64,000 bases of DNA from Streptomyces sp. 11x1 (lineage in GTDB: Bacteria; Actinomycetota; Actinomycetes; Streptomycetales; Streptomycetaceae). Below the pieces are notes generated by a model that made no database searches, was not told the DNA's origin, and worked only from the letters and a program-made list of their open reading frames with translations. The translations under genes were made by a program, and so were the position numbers. The stretch is taken from the NCBI RefSeq assembly GCF_032598905.1, contig NZ_CP122458.1, forward strand, positions 2,356,001-2,420,000, read 5' to 3'. Shown here one piece after another: positions 1 through 8,704 of this stretch; within the stretch, counting starts at the first letter, position 1; each line of letters begins with the position of its first letter.

Positions 1-572
1 GCATCCCCACCTCCCCCAACCTCCACGAGATAGCCCAGTCGGTGGCCCCCGAGTCCCGGGTCGTCTACGTGGACAACGACCCGATCGTCCTTACGCTGTC
101 CCAGGGGTTACTGGCCAGCACCCCCGAGGGCAGGACCGCTTACATCGAGGCGGACTTCCAGGACCCGGAGACCGTCCTCGGCTCTCCCGAGTTCCGGGAG
201 ACCCTCGACCTGAACGAGCCGGTCGCGCTCACCGTGATCGCGATCGTCCACTTCGTGCTGGACGAGGACGACGCGGTCGGCATCGTCCGCCGGCTCCTCG
301 AACCCCTCCCCTCGGGCAGCTATCTGGCGATGACGATCGGCACCGCCGAGTTCGCCCCCGAGGAGGTGGGCCGGGTCGCCCGCGAGTACGCGGCCCGCGA
401 CATGCCGATGCGGCTGCGCACCATCGACGAGGCCCACGAGTTCTTCGAGGGCCTGGAACTCGTCGAGCCGGGCATCGTCCAGATCCACAAGTGGCACCCG
501 GACGGCACGGGCGAGCAGAACATCCGCGACGAGGACATCGCGATGTACGGCGCGATCGCGAGAAAGCCGTGA
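1..572 (+). CDS. SAM-dependent methyltransferase, DUF574 family (5' end outside window)
   Basis: The frame is already open at base 3 and runs 189 codons to a TGA at 570-572, so the real start lies upstream and the GTG at 42 is internal. The visible part opens with IPTSPNLHEIAQ, followed by VVYVDNDPIV, the acidic loop that binds SAM in this Rossmann-fold family (PF04672, usually about 260-280 residues). About a third of the protein is therefore missing. A hydrophobic strand (ALTVIAIVHFVLD) follows, as in related sequences. The substrate is unknown; the family is greatly expanded in Streptomyces. A rare TTA leucine codon sits at 108-110, so translation may depend on the bldA tRNA. Confidence 0.85.
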   Translation, partial: IPTSPNLHEIAQSVAPESRVVYVDNDPIVLTLSQGLLASTPEGRTAYIEADFQDPETVLGSPEFRETLDLNEPVALTVIAIVHFVLDEDDAVGIVRRLLEPLPSGSYLAMTIGTAEFAPEEVGRVAREYAARDMPMRLRTIDEAHEFFEGLELVEPGIVQIHKWHPDGTGEQNIRDEDIAMYGAIARKP

Positions 573-620
573 GCTAGGACGGCGTGCGCCTGGCCCTGCT
601 CTCTCACCCCGGGCCAGGGC

Positions 621-661
621 GCGCCCCGTCAGGGGCCCGCCAGGGGCCCCTGACGGGGCGC
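621..661. terminator. Strong hairpin between convergent genes, joined to a type A repeat
   Basis: An 18-bp perfect stem (621-638 pairing with 644-661, loop GCCAG) lies between the methyltransferase stop and the convergent LacI gene. It probably terminates transcription from both sides. Its right arm runs into a dispersed intergenic repeat (654-686) with core GGGGCGCGGGGAACTGCGCG. There is no T-tract, as is common for Streptomyces terminators. Confidence 0.6.
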
Positions 662-740
662 GGGGAACTGCGCGACCAGCCCCCACCGAACCCGCGGTCG
701 CCCGAAAACCCACCATGGCAGCCCCGTAGGCGCCCGGAAC

Positions 741-1826
741 CTATCCCGCCGTCCCCGTACTGTCACGAACGATCAGCTCGACCGGAATCACCGTCTCCCT
801 CTCCAACCCCTCCCCCACGTCCTCCGGATCGTCCAACTGCGCCAGCAGCAGCCGCAGCGCCCGCCTGCCGATCTCGGAGAAGTCCGTACGGATCGTCGTC
901 AGCGGCGGCAACAGGTGCGCCGCCTCCGGGATGTCGTCGTAGCCGACCACGCTCACGTCGTCCGGCACCCGGCGTCCCGCCTCGTGCAGGGCGCGCAGCA
1001 GACCCAGCGCCATCTGGTCGTTGGAGACGAACACGGCCGTGACGTCCGGGCGGGCCGCGAGGCTCCGGCCCAGCGCGTAGCCGGAGTCGGCGCTCCAGTC
1101 CCCGACCAGGGGCTCGTGGACGCGTGCGCCGGCGTCCCGCAGGGTCTCGCGCCAGCTCGCGGCGCGTCGGTCGGCGGACGTCCAGCCGGTGGGGCCCGCG
1201 ATGTGCCAGACGGTGCGGTGGCCGAGGTCCAGCAGATGCCGGGTCGCCAGCCGGGCGCCCGCCGTGAAGTCTGAGGAGACCACGGGGGTGCCGTCGCCGA
1301 GGCCGTTGTCCAGCATCACCAGCGGGGTGTCCGGGCGGGCCCGCGCGAGCGCGGTGGCGACGGGCCGCTGGGGGGCGATGACGATGATCCCGTCCGCGCC
1401 CTCGGCCGACAGCCGGTCCACCGCCTGCACGACGGTGTCCCGGTCGGCCGTGTCGAGGGCGATGGAGCTGACGAGGTACCCCGCCCTCTGGGCGGCCGTG
1501 TTGATCGCGGTCAGGGTGGAGGCGGGGCCGAAGCGGGCCGCGTCGAAGGAGATCACGCCGAGCATTCGGGTGCGGCCGCTGGCCAGTGAGCGGGCACTGC
1601 GGCTGGGGCGGTAGCCGAGCGTCCGCATGGCCTCCAGCACGGCCTCGCGGGTCTCCGCCCGGACCGCCGGGTTGTCGTTGAGGACGCGGGAGACAGTCTG
1701 TTTGGAGACACCGGCGAGACGGGCGACGTCGTCCATCACCGGGCGGGAGCCGGCGAAGTTACGGCGGCTGCGGCGGGCTCCGCCGGGGCCTCCGGCCGCA
1801 CCGCCGTCCGTGGTGCCTGGTGGCAT
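741..1826 (-). CDS. LacI family transcriptional regulator (beta-galactoside operon)
   Basis: The protein has 361 residues: a Gly/Arg-rich tail, a LacI helix-turn-helix at about 31-52 (MDDVARLAGVSKQTVSRVLND), a hinge with RPSRSARSLASG, and a type-1 periplasmic-binding-like sensor domain to the end. The ATG at 1826 is preferred because AAGGAAG lies about 8 nt upstream; the frame stays open to 1889 without a ribosome site. It lies in the same orientation as, and downstream of, the MFS-GH35-GH35 operon, separated by a large inverted repeat. By context it probably represses that operon through the palindrome at 7704-7717, with a galactoside as inducer. The ligand is inferred, not shown. Confidence 0.88.
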   Translation of the reverse strand: MPPGTTDGGAAGGPGGARRSRRNFAGSRPVMDDVARLAGVSKQTVSRVLNDNPAVRAETREAVLEAMRTLGYRPSRSARSLASGRTRMLGVISFDAARFGPASTLTAINTAAQRAGYLVSSIALDTADRDTVVQAVDRLSAEGADGIIVIAPQRPVATALARARPDTPLVMLDNGLGDGTPVVSSDFTAGARLATRHLLDLGHRTVWHIAGPTGWTSADRRAASWRETLRDAGARVHEPLVGDWSADSGYALGRSLAARPDVTAVFVSNDQMALGLLRALHEAGRRVPDDVSVVGYDDIPEAAHLLPPLTTIRTDFSEIGRRALRLLLAQLDDPEDVGEGLERETVIPVELIVRDSTGTAG

Positions 1827-1907
1827 GCGGCTGCTTCCTTTTCGACGGGGGGTGGGGGTTGGGCGGGGTGGGGTGGGGTTTGGGGCCACAGGATAGGTCC
1901 GAGGGTT

Positions 1908-2164
1908 TCGCCCCCGCCGCCCCTACCCGTCCCATCCCCAGGGGCTGCGCCCCTTCGACCCCCAGACGTCCGCCCGGTGGGGCTTCTCGCGCAGTTCCCC
2001 GCGCCCCTAAAAACTCCAGGCCCTGCGGGCCTGGAGGAGCCGGGGCGCAGCCCCGCTTTGGCAGGGGCGCGGGGAACTGCGCGACCAGCCCCCACCGGAC
2101 CCGCAGATGGGGGTCATAGGGGCGCAGCCCCTGGGGATGGGACGGGTAGGGGCGGCGGGGGCGA
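1908..2164. repeat. Long imperfect inverted repeat (about 100-bp arms)
   Basis: The arms 1908-2008 and 2063-2164 are near-complementary over about 100 bp. Each contains a type A intergenic repeat next to the 54-bp spacer, plus an outer block that on one strand reads ATGGGACGGGTAGGGGCGGC. The spacer contains a further hairpin with a 10-bp stem (CTCCAGGCCC / GGGCCTGGAG, 2015-2037) and a small GGGGC/GCCCC hairpin. The structure fills the 353-bp gap between the second GH35 gene and the LacI gene; I see no gene in it. It could fold into a very stable cruciform or mRNA hairpin and terminate the galactosidase operon. Confidence 0.8.
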
Positions 2165-2178
2165 GGGAATCCCGGGGG

Positions 2179-4584
2179 TCAGCCCGGGCCGAGGGGCCAG
2201 GTTCGGGGCGTGACGCACTCCGCCCCCAGCACCTCCGCCGGCACCAGCGAACCACCCACCCGACCGGGCACATACACCGGCGCCCCCTCCCCCAGCGGCA
2301 GCACCCGCAGCCGCAACGCCCCCGCGGGCAACCGGTCGAGACCGATCTCCCAGACCCGCCCCGAGAAGAACTGGTCGGCGACGAGACGCTCCCCCGCGTA
2401 CGCCCGCGCCACATCACCGGTCCAGTGCAGACGAAGGAGGGCGCCGGGCGGCGGATCGTCCGGCAGGACGACCTCGTACTCGGCGGCCACCGTGTCGAAA
2501 TGCTCGTCGGCAGGCACACTCGCCCGCCCCAGTACACCCGTCGTGACCGGAGGTGCCGCACCGGGAGGGCGGACCAGCGTGACCGGCAGCGCACCGTCCG
2601 CCCCACCGGAGCCGCGTCGCCCGTCCTCCTCCGCCACCACCAGCGTGTAGCGGACGAACACCCCGTCCACTGCCTCCTTCACCGTCGCCCCGGTCATCAC
2701 CGGCGCCCGCTCCGGTGCGGGCAGGACGGCGAACGACGGCTCCCCGACCGCGGAGTGGAGGCGTATCTCGTCCGCGTGGGCGTCGAAGACCACACCGCCG
2801 TCGGCCGACAGGACCAGCCGCTCGGCACCCCAGGCGGGCCCCCGGTAGGCGGTGCGGGCCGTCGCCGCGTCCAGGACCAGCAGGCCGACCCGGCGGCCGT
2901 CGGCGGTGTCGACCTCCACCAGCGCGTCCGTGCCGGGGCGCAGCCCCGTCACCAGGGCCCGGTCGCCCGCGGTCGTGACCTCGGCGCCCGGCGGCGCGGA
3001 CACGGTCGTCACGGTGCGCAGGTCCAGGGCGAGTTCGGGGGCGATGCCGTCGGTCGCGGCCAGGACCAGGATCGTACGGCCACGGCCGTCGTCGACCGTG
3101 CAGACGGGTTGCGCGGTGGCCCAGTCGAGCCGCAGCCCAGCCACCTCCAGCCGCAACGGCCAGCAGAAATAGGCCCCTTGGGGGATGGTGACGGGTGCGC
3201 TCGGCAGCGACAGCACCTCACCGTCCCCGGGGAACTCCACCTCGAAGGACGTGTCCGGGTGGTCCGGCAGCGGCTCGTGCGGCTGGTGGTTGTTGACGAA
3301 GAGGAAGCCGGAGCGGTCGTCGGCGCGGACCGCCCAGCGCAGTGTCCCCCGGTCGTCCTGGCCCACGGGGAGCGACTCGGGCAGGACGGACTCCATGGGG
3401 GCGATCAGCGCGCCGAAGTCCGCCAGCATCAGGTGCTGGAGGCGGAGTTCGTCGTAGGAGGGGCGGTACTGGCCGTACTCGCCGAGGGGGGCCTGGAAGT
3501 CGTAGCTGAGGCGGGGGAGGTCGTTGGGGTAGCCGGTGGCGTGGGATTCCTGAAGGGGGGTGAGGTCGCCCGGCGGGTTGGTGCCGCCGTGGAACATGTA
3601 GTAGCCCTGCCAGACCGAGCCGCAGCCGATCTTGGTGAGGCCGAGGGCGCCGACGTCGGCGGCCTCGACACGCGGACGACGGTGGTACGCCACCGCCATG
3701 CCGCCGCCCAACTCGCAGGTGGCCCAGGGGAATCGGTCCGCCGAAGCCTCCGGGTCGCCGCCCCGCACCGTCGTCGGGCGCAGGTCCGCGCCGATGCCCT
3801 CGTCGTCCCGCTGGTGGGTGAAGAAGAAGTGCTTGCGGCAGGTGTCGGGCCAGCCGCCGTCCGCCTCGGTCCAGAAGGCCTCGGGGTAGCCGCCGTAGAG
3901 GGGGACGAGTTCGTCCGGCGGCAGCCGCACCCCACCCCAGGCGGTCGACGTCCACAGGGGTGCCGCCAGACCGGCCTCCTGGGCCATGCGCTTCAGGGTG
4001 AGCAGATGGTCCGGCTGGTCGTACAGCTCGTTCTCGATCTGGATGGCGACGATCGGGCCGCCGTCGGCCCGGCCCAGGCCCCGGAGCTGCTCGGCGACGG
4101 CCGCGTACCAGGTGCGGACGGGGGCGAGGTAGGCCGGATCGTCGGTGCGCGGGGAGTCCGTGCGGACCAGCACCCAGTCGGGCAGGCCTCCGTTGCGTAC
4201 CTCGGCGTGGACCCACGGGCCGATACGGGGGACGAAGTCCAGGCCGTGGCGGGCGCAGAGTTCGGCGAAGCGGCGCAGGTCACGATCGCCGTCGAAGCGG
4301 ACGCGGCCCTCGCGCTCCTCGTGGTGGATCCAGATGACGTACGCGGCGACGACCGTCACCCCGCCCGCCTTCATCTTCAGCAGTTCCTCCTCCCACTCCC
4401 CCGCCGGGTAGCGGGAGTAGTGGAACTCGCCGGAGACGGGGAACCAGGGGCGGCCGCCCCGCGTGAGCACCCGGCTGCCGACCTCGATGGGGTCGGGCAC
4501 GCCGGGCGCGTCGGCGAAGGGCAGGTGGCCCCGCCGCGAGGGGGCGCCGCTCCCTCGGAGGCGCACGCGGTGCGGCCGCGTCAT
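2179..4584 (-). CDS. Glycoside hydrolase family 35 protein (second, long form)
   Basis: This 801-residue protein carries a GH35 TIM barrel: SGEFHYSRYP near 51-60, the IENE motif with likely acid/base Glu186, and CELGGG with likely nucleophile Glu291. The C-terminal half (about 400-800) looks like beta-sandwich domains. It is about 200 residues longer than the neighbouring GH35, and the residues around its nucleophile are unlike the usual CSEFW. Its specificity may therefore differ from simple beta-galactosidase. Its ATG overlaps the stop of the upstream GH35 (TGATG), which implies translational coupling. No signal peptide is evident, so it is probably cytoplasmic. Confidence 0.85.
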   Translation of the reverse strand: MTRPHRVRLRGSGAPSRRGHLPFADAPGVPDPIEVGSRVLTRGGRPWFPVSGEFHYSRYPAGEWEEELLKMKAGGVTVVAAYVIWIHHEEREGRVRFDGDRDLRRFAELCARHGLDFVPRIGPWVHAEVRNGGLPDWVLVRTDSPRTDDPAYLAPVRTWYAAVAEQLRGLGRADGGPIVAIQIENELYDQPDHLLTLKRMAQEAGLAAPLWTSTAWGGVRLPPDELVPLYGGYPEAFWTEADGGWPDTCRKHFFFTHQRDDEGIGADLRPTTVRGGDPEASADRFPWATCELGGGMAVAYHRRPRVEAADVGALGLTKIGCGSVWQGYYMFHGGTNPPGDLTPLQESHATGYPNDLPRLSYDFQAPLGEYGQYRPSYDELRLQHLMLADFGALIAPMESVLPESLPVGQDDRGTLRWAVRADDRSGFLFVNNHQPHEPLPDHPDTSFEVEFPGDGEVLSLPSAPVTIPQGAYFCWPLRLEVAGLRLDWATAQPVCTVDDGRGRTILVLAATDGIAPELALDLRTVTTVSAPPGAEVTTAGDRALVTGLRPGTDALVEVDTADGRRVGLLVLDAATARTAYRGPAWGAERLVLSADGGVVFDAHADEIRLHSAVGEPSFAVLPAPERAPVMTGATVKEAVDGVFVRYTLVVAEEDGRRGSGGADGALPVTLVRPPGAAPPVTTGVLGRASVPADEHFDTVAAEYEVVLPDDPPPGALLRLHWTGDVARAYAGERLVADQFFSGRVWEIGLDRLPAGALRLRVLPLGEGAPVYVPGRVGGSLVPAEVLGAECVTPRTWPLGPG

Positions 4585-6362
4585 CAGGGCTTCACCGGGC
4601 CCAGGTCGGGCGTGTCCGTGAACTCCGCGCGCGTGCTGGTCGTGGCGTTGAGCTCCAGCAGGACCAGGTCGTTGCTGCCCGGGCGCAGGACGGGGCCGGG
4701 GACGTACAGGGTGCGCTGGGGGCCCCGGTTCCAGTAGCGGCCGAGGTGGAAGCCGTTGATCCAGGCCTGGCCCTTGGTCCAGCCGGGCAGCGACAGGAAG
4801 GTGTCGGCGGGGGTGTCGACGTCGAAGGTGCCGTGGTGGAAGGCGGGGACGGTGACCGGGGTCGCGTCGGCGGCTGCGAAGGGGACCGTGGACAGGTCGG
4901 TCAGCGGGAGGCGGTGGGTGTCCCAGCCGAGCAGGGAGGTGCCGTTGAAGGTGACCGGGCCGAGGAGTCCCTTGGCGGCGCCGATGCGGGGGCCGTAGTT
5001 GACGCCGCCCATGTTCTCGACCAGTACGTCGAGCGTGGCGCCGGGGCGCGGGACGCGCAGCGGCAGCGTCTCGTCATGCCGTTCGCGTTCCAGCACGCCG
5101 ACGGGGGCGCCGTCCACGAAGACCTGGGCACGGTCGCCGACCCCGCCGGCGAAGTGCAGCAGGCCGTCGCCCGCCTCGGGGAGCGTGGTGCGGTACAGGG
5201 CGTAACCGGAGCGCTGGCCGAACTCCTCCATGGTGAGCGGGTGTTCGCTGCGCGCCACGGCGGCGCCCGCGAGGGTGGTCGCGTACGGCAGCAGGGGTGC
5301 CCGGCGGTCCAGCTCCACGGTGAGGCCGGAGAGTCTGGGCGCGGGTGCCGGGACCGGCTCGTCCGGGACCGGCGCGTGGCGGGAGATCACCTCGCGGAAG
5401 GCGTGGTACTTGCGGCCCGGGTCGCCGGACTCGGTGAGGGCGGCGTCGTAGTCGTAGGAGGTGACGATCGGGGCGTAGCACTGGTCGTGGTTGGCGCCGT
5501 TGGTGAAACCGAAGTTGGTGCCGCCGTGGAACATGTAGATGTTGACGGAGGCCCCGGCGGCCAGCAGCTTGTCGAGGTCGGCGGCGGCGCTCTCCGCGTC
5601 CCGCACGTGGTGCTCCTCGCCCCAGTGGTCGAACCAGCCGATCCAGAACTCCGAGCACATCAGCGGCCCTTCGGGCATGTGGGCCCGCAGCGCCTTCAGG
5701 TTCTCGTCGATCCTGCCGCCGAAGGTGGCGGTGGACAGGACGCCGGGCAGGCTCCCGGCGGCCAGGTGGTGGGCGGAGCCCGCCTGGTCACACGTGAACA
5801 GCAGTTCCTCGACCCCGCGCGACCGCAGCGCCTGGTGCACGTGCTTGAGGTAGGCGGTGTCGTCGCCGTACGCCCCGTACTCGTTCTCCACCTGGACGGC
5901 GATGACCGGGCCGCCGTTCGCGGCCATGTACGGCAGCAGCGGGGGCAGCAGGATGTCGAGGTAGCGGTCGAGGGCGTCGGTGAAGCGGGGGTCGCTGGAG
6001 CGCAGCCGAATGTCCGTGTCCGAGGTGAGCCACGAGGGCAGACCGCCGCCGTCCCACTCGGCGCAGATGTACGGGCCGGGGCGCAGCAGGACGTGCAGGC
6101 CCTCCTCGCGGGCGAGCCGCAGATAGCGGGGCAGGTCCAGCAGGCCGTCCAGGACGAGGGCGCTGTCGGGGTCGGGCTGGTGGAGGTTCCAGGGGACGTA
6201 CGTCTCCACGGTGTTGAGGCCCATCAGGCGGGCCTTGCGCAGCCGGTCCGCCCACAGGTCGGGGTGGATGCGGAAGTAGTGCATCGCGCCGGAGATGATC
6301 CGGAACGGTTCACCGTCGAGGAGGAAACCGTCGGACGACGTGGTCAGAGCGGGCGAGCGCAA
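4584..6362 (-). CDS. Beta-galactosidase, glycoside hydrolase family 35
   Basis: This is a standard-length GH35 enzyme of 592 residues: GEPFRIISGAMHYFRI near 17-32, RPGPYICAEWDGGGLP (94-109), VQVENEYG with acid/base Glu161, and CSEFWIGW with nucleophile Glu238. Jelly-roll domains follow, ending in KGQAWINGFHLGRYWNRGPQ and a typical C-terminus. The frame is open far upstream to 7877, but that part is an out-of-frame shadow of the transporter gene. I chose the TTG at 6362 because AAGGGA lies 7 nt before it and the protein then has family length. It lies 53 bp downstream of the MFS gene and probably hydrolyses imported beta-galactosides in the cytoplasm. Confidence 0.9.
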   Translation of the reverse strand: MRSPALTTSSDGFLLDGEPFRIISGAMHYFRIHPDLWADRLRKARLMGLNTVETYVPWNLHQPDPDSALVLDGLLDLPRYLRLAREEGLHVLLRPGPYICAEWDGGGLPSWLTSDTDIRLRSSDPRFTDALDRYLDILLPPLLPYMAANGGPVIAVQVENEYGAYGDDTAYLKHVHQALRSRGVEELLFTCDQAGSAHHLAAGSLPGVLSTATFGGRIDENLKALRAHMPEGPLMCSEFWIGWFDHWGEEHHVRDAESAAADLDKLLAAGASVNIYMFHGGTNFGFTNGANHDQCYAPIVTSYDYDAALTESGDPGRKYHAFREVISRHAPVPDEPVPAPAPRLSGLTVELDRRAPLLPYATTLAGAAVARSEHPLTMEEFGQRSGYALYRTTLPEAGDGLLHFAGGVGDRAQVFVDGAPVGVLERERHDETLPLRVPRPGATLDVLVENMGGVNYGPRIGAAKGLLGPVTFNGTSLLGWDTHRLPLTDLSTVPFAAADATPVTVPAFHHGTFDVDTPADTFLSLPGWTKGQAWINGFHLGRYWNRGPQRTLYVPGPVLRPGSNDLVLLELNATTSTRAEFTDTPDLGPVKP

Positions 6363-6415
6363 GGCTGTTTCCCTTCGGCTGGGACGTGCGGGCAGGGTGG
6401 CGGGAAGCGACTGGG

Positions 6416-7666
6416 CTACGGCGAACCGGAGCTGGAGCGGGTGGCCCGGATGAGCCAGAGGGTGGCCGCCAGGCACACGGCCGAGACCGCGCCGAGCAGC
6501 AGGGGGACCGCGCGGACGCCGGACCACTCGATGGCCTTGCCGAGCGCCGGGCCGGCCGCCACTCCGCCGATCATGGAGGCTGCGATGACGAGCGCTCCGG
6601 CCCGGCGGGCGCGGGGTGCGGCAGCGTTCAGCCAGGGCAGGCCGGTGGGGAAGATCGGCGCGATGAACAGGCCGACGCCGGCGTAGGCGTAGGGGGCGAG
6701 TGAGGGCACCGAGGCCAGCAGCAGGCAGACCGTCATACCGGCGCAGGAGACGGTGATGATCGTCTGGGGGGAGTGGCGCAGGGCGATGGGGGCGACCAGG
6801 AAACGGCCGACCGTCATCATCAGCCAGTACACGGCGGTGGCGGTCGCGGCGGCCCCGGCGCCGTATCCGACCGTCTCCAGGTGGGTGGGTTCCCAGCCGC
6901 CGACGCCCGCCTCGATGCCGACGTGCAGGACGTAGAGGGCGACGAACACCGCGAGCACCGAGCCCAGGCTGCGGCCGAGCACCGAGCCGCCCGCCGCCGT
7001 GGCGGGAGCGCGGGCCGCGTCGGGTGCGGTGGTCGTGGCGGGTGCGGCGGAGGCGGGCGGGGACACCTGGTCGCGTACGCCGCGCAGGCAGAGCAGGAGG
7101 GGCAGGTTGGCGGCGGCGAAGGCGAGGAAGAGCGCCGGGTAGTGCTCGGCGCCGACGGCGGCGATCAGGGCGGGGCCGAGGATCGCGCCGATGCCGAAGT
7201 GGGCGTTGAGGATGTTCAGCATGGCGGTCGAGCGGTGGCCGAAGCCGACGGCGAAGAGCTGGTTGAGGCCGTAGTCGATGCCGCCGAACCCGAGTCCGGC
7301 GAGCAGGGCGGCCACCAGTCCGGCGGGCCAGTTCGGGGCGAGCGCGAAGCCCGCCGCGCCGAGGGCCATCAGCAGGTAGGAGGCGCCGAGGATCCGGCGG
7401 TTGCCCATGCGGCCGAAGAGCCGGTCGAAGAGCAGCACGCCGACGACACCGCCGATGAAGTGGGCGCTCAGCCCCAGCCCGGCAGCCGACGGCGACAGGT
7501 CGTGGGCGTCGCGGAAGGCGGGGATGGCGGGGCCGTACAGCGCCTGCAGCGCGCCGATGAGGACGAAGCCGACACAGGACGCGACCACGGCCGCAGGGTT
7601 GAACACCCTCGTCTCCGGGGCCGGTCGGATGTGCTTCACCTCTCGCGCGGTCGGTGTGTCGGGCAC
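6416..7666 (-). CDS. MFS transporter, probable galactoside importer
   Basis: This 416-residue protein has about 12 predicted membrane helices and MFS features, including FDRLFGRMGNRRILG in the first cytoplasmic loop and the pseudo-repeated second half starting near SVLGRSLGSVLAVFVALYVLHVG. It starts at a GTG with GGAG about 6 nt upstream. It is the first gene of the MFS-GH35-GH35 operon, so it probably brings in the substrate of the two hydrolases. It resembles the fucose/glucose-type sugar MFS group more than drug exporters, but substrate and direction are inferred from context only. Confidence 0.85.
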   Translation of the reverse strand: MPDTPTAREVKHIRPAPETRVFNPAAVVASCVGFVLIGALQALYGPAIPAFRDAHDLSPSAAGLGLSAHFIGGVVGVLLFDRLFGRMGNRRILGASYLLMALGAAGFALAPNWPAGLVAALLAGLGFGGIDYGLNQLFAVGFGHRSTAMLNILNAHFGIGAILGPALIAAVGAEHYPALFLAFAAANLPLLLCLRGVRDQVSPPASAAPATTTAPDAARAPATAAGGSVLGRSLGSVLAVFVALYVLHVGIEAGVGGWEPTHLETVGYGAGAAATATAVYWLMMTVGRFLVAPIALRHSPQTIITVSCAGMTVCLLLASVPSLAPYAYAGVGLFIAPIFPTGLPWLNAAAPRARRAGALVIAASMIGGVAAGPALGKAIEWSGVRAVPLLLGAVSAVCLAATLWLIRATRSSSGSP

Positions 7667-7703
7667 GCGGGACTCCGCCTCTCCGTGACTGGGCCACTGG
7701 CAG

Positions 7704-7717
7704 TGTTACCGGTAACA
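7704..7717. promoter_or_regulatory. LacI-type operator palindrome upstream of the galactoside operon
   Basis: TGTTACCGGTAACA is a perfect 14-bp palindrome centred on a CpG-containing core, typical of LacI family operators. It sits 37 bp upstream of the MFS start codon. The best candidate repressor is the LacI protein encoded at 741-1826. The half-site TGTTACC/GGTAACA recurs in an operator-like site at 63931-63957. Confidence 0.7.
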
Positions 7718-7793
7718 TCACCAACGTCAAGATTGCCCGCGAGCCTGGGTGACGAGCGGTGCGGGCGCATCGGGCGGGGCCTGAGGGAGGCCG

Positions 7794-8603
7794 GTGGTAG
7801 CGAGGCGGGACGCACGCGCGTTCCGCCGGGGCCCGAGTAAAAGCGGGTGGTCGCCGGAGTCGGCCACGTGCTTCCATGCCGCGGTGAAGAGCGAGAAGGC
7901 AGTTGGGGAGAACGTGTCCGGCGAGAAGGTGCCCGGCGGCGACGCGGCCGACGGGAACGTGTCCGGTGACGACTCACCCGGCGCCGACCCACTGACCGCG
8001 AACGCATCCGACGCCGACACATCCGCCGAGCGCACGCCCAGCGCCGACGCACCCGCCGAGAACGCGTCCGACGCTGACGCGCGCCCCCAGAATCCGGACC
8101 GGCGTGTGCGACTTCGCGCCGGTGGCGACCTCGGGGACTGTGTCCGTGTGCTCGCGGAGGTCCACGCACGCGACGGCTACCCGGTGAACTGGCCCGAACG
8201 ACCCGCCGAGTGGCTGTCGCCGCCCTCGCTCGTCGCCTCCTGGGTGGTGGAACAGGGCGGCCGGATCGCCGGTCACGTCGGTCTGTCCCGGAGCGACGCG
8301 GGCGATGCCGCGCCAGGGCTGTGGAGTGCCCGGACGGGGACGGGAGCCGACCGGATCGCCGTGATCAGCCGTCTCTTCGTCGCGCCGTCGGCCCGTGGCC
8401 GGGGGCTCGGGGCGACGCTCCTCACCCGCGCGGCCTCCGAGGCGCGGGAGCGCGGACTGCACCCGGTGCTCGACGTGGTGGCGTCCGACACCGCGGCGGC
8501 GGCCCTGTACGAACGGCTCGGCTGGCGACTGCTGGCCACGGTCGAACAGCGGTGGGGCCCGGACCAGACGGTGGCCGTCCGCTGTTACGCGGCGGCACCC
8601 TGA
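7794..8603 (+). CDS. GNAT family N-acetyltransferase with low-complexity N-terminus
   Basis: Residues about 105-269 form a GNAT domain. The acetyl-CoA binding motif A is VISRLFVAPSARGRGLGATLL, and the later AAALYERLGWRLLA is the family's beta5/alpha4 region. The first hundred residues are Ser/Asp/Ala/Glu-rich imperfect repeats (for example NASDADTSAE and NASDADARPQ) and look disordered. The GTG at 7794 has GGGAGG close upstream; a GTG at 7884 is an alternative. The acceptor substrate is unknown, and the gene stands alone between the galactoside operon and a convergent secreted protein. Confidence 0.8.
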   Translation: MVARRDARAFRRGPSKSGWSPESATCFHAAVKSEKAVGENVSGEKVPGGDAADGNVSGDDSPGADPLTANASDADTSAERTPSADAPAENASDADARPQNPDRRVRLRAGGDLGDCVRVLAEVHARDGYPVNWPERPAEWLSPPSLVASWVVEQGGRIAGHVGLSRSDAGDAAPGLWSARTGTGADRIAVISRLFVAPSARGRGLGATLLTRAASEARERGLHPVLDVVASDTAAAALYERLGWRLLATVEQRWGPDQTVAVRCYAAAP

Positions 8604-8704
8604 TCGCGCCCTCGTCCCTGCACTCCCCCCGCTCCCGTCGGCCCGGAGCGGAGGGGTGGACGCGCCCGGGAGCGGGTGCCGGGCGCGCCCTGCGGTGGGG
8701 CCGG

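Noticed and set aside
2107..4737. 876-codon plus-strand frame antisense to the GH35 gene (and a similar one at 4746-6686)
   Set aside because: Both have the Gly/Val/Arg-rich composition of GC-driven shadow frames; the minus strand encodes recognisable GH35 enzymes.
4584..7877. A single 1097-codon minus-strand frame suggesting an MFS-GH35 fusion
   Set aside because: The N-terminal 500 codons are an Arg/Pro-rich out-of-frame shadow of the MFS gene; a TTG with a good ribosome site at 6362 starts a normal-length GH35.
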